Below are positions 6,490-8,896 of a DNA stretch of 8,896 nt, in pieces; position 1 is the first letter of the stretch, and every line of letters begins with the position of its first letter. The position numbers and the translations under genes were made by a program. This stretch comes from Beijerinckiaceae bacterium. GTDB taxonomy: Bacteria; Pseudomonadota; Alphaproteobacteria; Rhizobiales; Beijerinckiaceae. The DNA lies in the NCBI GenBank assembly GCA_022702195.1, contig JAKONB010000564.1, forward strand, positions 1 to 8,896, read 5' to 3'. The notes under the pieces were generated by a model. The model was given only the letters and a program-made list of their open reading frames with translations. It made no database searches and was not told the DNA's origin.

Positions 6490-7340
6490 GCCGGCCCGGC
6501 ATCGCGCTTTTCGTCCTTGAGGCGCTCCCCAATGCGAGGGCGGTCCGCCGATTCGTGGCGGATCACGCGGCCGAGATCGCCTTCGTCGGCTTGTCGAACG
6601 CGGAGCGGCCGAGTTCGGGCGGTCTCGTCGGTCAGGTCCGGCAGCATCTGGTGCGCTCTGGGCCGGCGATCCTGCCCTATCTCGGTGTGAATTTCGGCCT
6701 GCCCGATCTGCTCGCGCCGCTCTCCGGGGTGACGCGCCGCCTCGCCGGCGCGTCAGGGGCCGCCACGGCGACGCCGCTGAAGACCCTCTGCGCGCAGCAC
6801 GGCATCCCGACCCTGACGGTGGATGACGTCAACGGGGCCGAGGTGGCGGCGGCGTTCGACTCCTATGCGCCCGACGTGATCGTGACCTTCCATTTCGACC
6901 AGATCCTGTCGGCGCGGACGCTGGCGCTGGCCCCGCTCGGCGGCCTGAACGTCCATCCGGGCCTGCTCCCGAGGCATCGTGGGCCGGTGCCGACGATCCA
7001 CGCGCTGGCGGAGCCGGAGCCCGCCTTCGGGGTCACGGTGCATCGGCTGGCTGTTACCATCGATGCCGGGGCGATTCTGGCGCAGGAGGTGGTAACCATG
7101 CCCGCCGACACCACCGCGACGCGGGCCTCGGTGATCCTGCACGAGCATGGACGTGCCTTGCTCGATCCCCTGCTGGATCAACTCGCCGAAGGAACGTTGC
7201 CGGCGGGCGAGAGTCCGGCGATCCTGCCCTATTGCCCGTTCCCGGATCGGACCCTGCTGCGGCGGCTCCGACAGGGAGGACGCCGCCTCACCGATGTCCG
7301 GGATCTCGGCGAGGCGCTGGCGCTGAGCGCGCTCGCATAA
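6486..7340 (+). CDS. Folate-dependent formyltransferase-like protein
   Basis: The 284-residue product carries the catalytic core of N10-formyltetrahydrofolate-dependent formyltransferases: LNVHPGLLPRHRGP (154-167) with Asn155 and His157, and TIDAGAI (191-197) with Asp193. These match the conserved Asn-His-Asp triad of purine (GART), Met-tRNA and sugar N-formyltransferases. PDVIVTFHFDQIL (129-141) is the preceding strand and loop. The first 110 residues are less typical and hold no motif I can name. The gene overlaps the SDR stop by four bases (ATGA), so it is probably translated by coupling; no good ribosome-binding site is visible. In this setting the likeliest role is formylation of an amino sugar, or its lipid-linked form, destined for the capsule. 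No aminotransferase for making that amino sugar is in the window. It is too short for a typical Met-tRNA formyltransferase and its context is wrong for purine synthesis. It is the last gene of the rightward arm. Confidence 0.8.
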   Translation: MSRPGIALFVLEALPNARAVRRFVADHAAEIAFVGLSNAERPSSGGLVGQVRQHLVRSGPAILPYLGVNFGLPDLLAPLSGVTRRLAGASGAATATPLKTLCAQHGIPTLTVDDVNGAEVAAAFDSYAPDVIVTFHFDQILSARTLALAPLGGLNVHPGLLPRHRGPVPTIHALAEPEPAFGVTVHRLAVTIDAGAILAQEVVTMPADTTATRASVILHEHGRALLDPLLDQLAEGTLPAGESPAILPYCPFPDRTLLRRLRQGGRRLTDVRDLGEALALSALA

Positions 7341-7361
7341 GCCATCGCTCCAGTCGGCAGA

Positions 7362-7391
7362 GTGTGTCCCTCCCCGGGGAAAGGGACACAC
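7362..7391. terminator. Strong hairpin between convergent genes, likely bidirectional terminator
   Basis: GTGTGTCCCT (7362-7371) and AGGGACACAC (7382-7391) form a perfect 10-pair stem around a 10-base loop that contains the palindrome CCCCGGGG. It starts 21 bases after the formyltransferase stop and, on the other strand, lies six bases after the ettA stop. No clear T-run follows on either side, so termination efficiency is uncertain, but position and symmetry fit a shared terminator. Confidence 0.65.
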
Positions 7392-7397
7392 CCAGTC

Positions 7398-8896
7398 TCA
7401 GCGCGAGAACTTCTTGTACTTGATCTTCTTGGGCATCAGCGAATCGGCGCCAAGGCGACGCTTCTTGTCCTCCTCGTAATCCGAGAAGTTGCCCTCGAAC
7501 CATTCGACATGGCTCTCGCCCTCGAAGGCGAGGATGTGGGTGGCGATACGGTTCAGGAACCAGCGATCGTGGCTGATGATGACCGCGCAGCCCGCGTAAT
7601 CCTCCAGCGCCTCCTCCAGTGCCCGAAGCGTCTCCATGTCGAGGTCGTTGGTCGGCTCGTCGAGGAGGAGCACGTTGGCGCCGCCCTTCAGGGTGCGGGC
7701 GAGGTGGACGCGGTTGCGCTCACCACCCGAGAGGGTACCGACCTTCTTCTGCTGGTCGGACCCCTTGAAGGCGAAGGCGGCGCAATAGGCGCGGGAATTG
7801 ATCTCGCGCTTGTTGAAATAGATGATGTCGTTGCCCCCGGACACTTCCTGCCAGACCGTGGCATTGGGGTCGAGCGCATCGCGGGACTGGTCGACGTAGC
7901 CGAGGCGCACGGTCTCACCCACCACGATCGTGCCGGCATCCGGCTTCTCGAGGCCGGTGATCATCTTGAATAGGGTGGTCTTGCCGGCGCCATTCGGGCC
8001 GATGACGCCGACGATGCCGCCCGGCGGCAGCTTGAACGACAGGTCCTCGATCAGCAGGCGGTCGCCGAACGCCTTGTTGAGGTGCTCGAACTCGATGACG
8101 TTGGTGCCGAGGCGCTCGTCGATCGGGATGACGATCTGCGCCGAGGCGTCGATCTTGTCCTGGGATTTGGCCACCAGTTCCTCGTAGCGCGTGATACGCG
8201 CCTTCGACTTCGACTGGCGCGCCTTGGGCGAGGCGGCGATCCATTCCTGCTCGCGGTTGATGGCGCGCTGGCGGGCCATGTCCTCGCGGCCCTCCTGGGC
8301 CAGACGCTTCTGCTTCTGCACCAGCCAAGCGGAGTAATTACCCTCGTACGGGTAGCCGCGGGTGCGGTCGAGTTCGAGGATCCACCCGGTAACGTTGTCG
8401 AGGAAGTAGCGATCGTGGGTCACGATCAGGATGGCGCCGGGATATTGGCGCAGGTGTCCCTCGAGCCAGTTCACGGTCTCGGCATCGAGGTGGTTGGTCG
8501 GCTCGTCGAGGAGGAGCAGCTCCGGCTCCCACAGCAGCAGCTTGCACAGGGCGATGCGGCGGCGCTCACCGCCCGAGAGGGTGGCCACCGGCTGCTCGTC
8601 GCTGGGGCAGCCGAGGGCTTCCATGGCCTGATCGACCTTGGAATCGAGTTCCCACAGGTTCTTGGCCTCGATCTGGTCCTGGAGGGCGGTCATCTCGTCC
8701 GCCGTCTCCTCGGAATAGTTCATCGCGAGTTCGTTGTAGCGGTCGAGCAGCGCCTGCTTCTCGGCGACACCCTCCATGACGTTCTCGCGCACCGACTTGT
8801 TCGGATCGAGCTGCGGCTCCTGCGGCAGGTAGCCGACGCGCGCGCCCTGCGCGACGAAGCCTTCGCCGGTCCAGTCCTTGTCGATGCCGGCCATGA
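7398..8896 (-). CDS. ettA: EttA, energy-dependent translational throttle ABC-F ATPase (5' end outside window)
   Basis: EttA binds the ribosomal E site and gates entry into elongation according to the ATP/ADP ratio; it is cytosolic and has no membrane domain. The window holds 498 codons plus a partial one. Numbering from the internal Met at 8892-8894, the visible motifs are: YLPQEPQL (22-29), LSGGERRR (106-113), the first Walker B LLLDEPTNHLD (127-137), the linker with RQSKSKAR (226-233), the second Walker A GPNGAGKTT (299-307), LSGGERNR (388-395) and LLLDEPTNDLD (409-419). It ends in KKIKYKKFSR, the usual basic EttA tail. By comparison with E. coli EttA (IMAGIDKD), that Met is internal: about 50 residues, including the first Walker A, are missing beyond the right edge. 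The two edge bases also fit the expected Ile codon. The gene is intact as far as seen. It converges on the capsule operon and is probably unrelated to it. Confidence 0.96.
   Translation of the reverse strand, partial: MAGIDKDWTGEGFVAQGARVGYLPQEPQLDPNKSVRENVMEGVAEKQALLDRYNELAMNYSEETADEMTALQDQIEAKNLWELDSKVDQAMEALGCPSDEQPVATLSGGERRRIALCKLLLWEPELLLLDEPTNHLDAETVNWLEGHLRQYPGAILIVTHDRYFLDNVTGWILELDRTRGYPYEGNYSAWLVQKQKRLAQEGREDMARQRAINREQEWIAASPKARQSKSKARITRYEELVAKSQDKIDASAQIVIPIDERLGTNVIEFEHLNKAFGDRLLIEDLSFKLPPGGIVGVIGPNGAGKTTLFKMITGLEKPDAGTIVVGETVRLGYVDQSRDALDPNATVWQEVSGGNDIIYFNKREINSRAYCAAFAFKGSDQQKKVGTLSGGERNRVHLARTLKGGANVLLLDEPTNDLDMETLRALEEALEDYAGCAVIISHDRWFLNRIATHILAFEGESHVEWFEGNFSDYEEDKKRRLGADSLMPKKIKYKKFSR

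Noticed and set aside
8892..8894. ATG taken as the true start of ettA
   Set aside because: It matches the internal Met in the IMAGIDKD segment of EttA. Starting there would remove the first Walker A motif, so the gene simply runs off the window.

Overview
The window is GC-rich with strong codon bias. Its gene families suggest an alphaproteobacterium, probably of the Hyphomicrobiales; Methylobacterium or a relative is plausible, but no 16S or other marker gene is present to confirm it. Nearly all of the window belongs to one surface-polysaccharide (capsule, Kps/Rkp-type) locus. A conserved housekeeping gene closes it on the right.

Left arm, minus strand, read from right to left: a KpsC-like beta-Kdo transferase (2004-3953); 47 bases further on, a membrane-bound LTA-synthase/phosphoglycerol-transferase-type enzyme (489-1955); then a 296-base gap; then the first 64 codons of an outer-membrane polysaccharide-export lipoprotein (Wza/KpsD type), which leaves the window at base 1. 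Right arm, plus strand: a KpsS-like beta-Kdo transferase (4383-5690), a short-chain dehydrogenase/reductase (5722-6489) and a folate-dependent formyltransferase (6486-7340). The last two genes overlap by four bases. The arms diverge from a 429-base intergenic region (3954-4382) that should hold both promoters. A strong hairpin (7362-7391) lies between the right arm and the convergent, 5'-truncated ettA gene (7398-8896).

A working model from known families: KpsS puts the first Kdo on a phospholipid acceptor and KpsC extends the linker. The capsule chain made elsewhere is attached to this glycolipid and exported through the lipoprotein channel. The LTA-synthase-like enzyme could add glycerol phosphate outside the inner membrane, and the SDR/formyltransferase pair could make or decorate a sugar. 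Of these steps, only the Kdo linker and the export step rest on well-characterised families. The phosphoglycerol and formyl modifications are inferences from domain type and neighbourhood.

The most interesting points are: the apparent loss of signature residues from the N-terminal half of KpsC while its C-terminal half keeps them; the combination of a Kdo-linked capsule pathway with an LTA-synthase-type enzyme; and the tightly coupled SDR-formyltransferase pair. No RNA genes, mobile elements or CRISPR arrays were seen.
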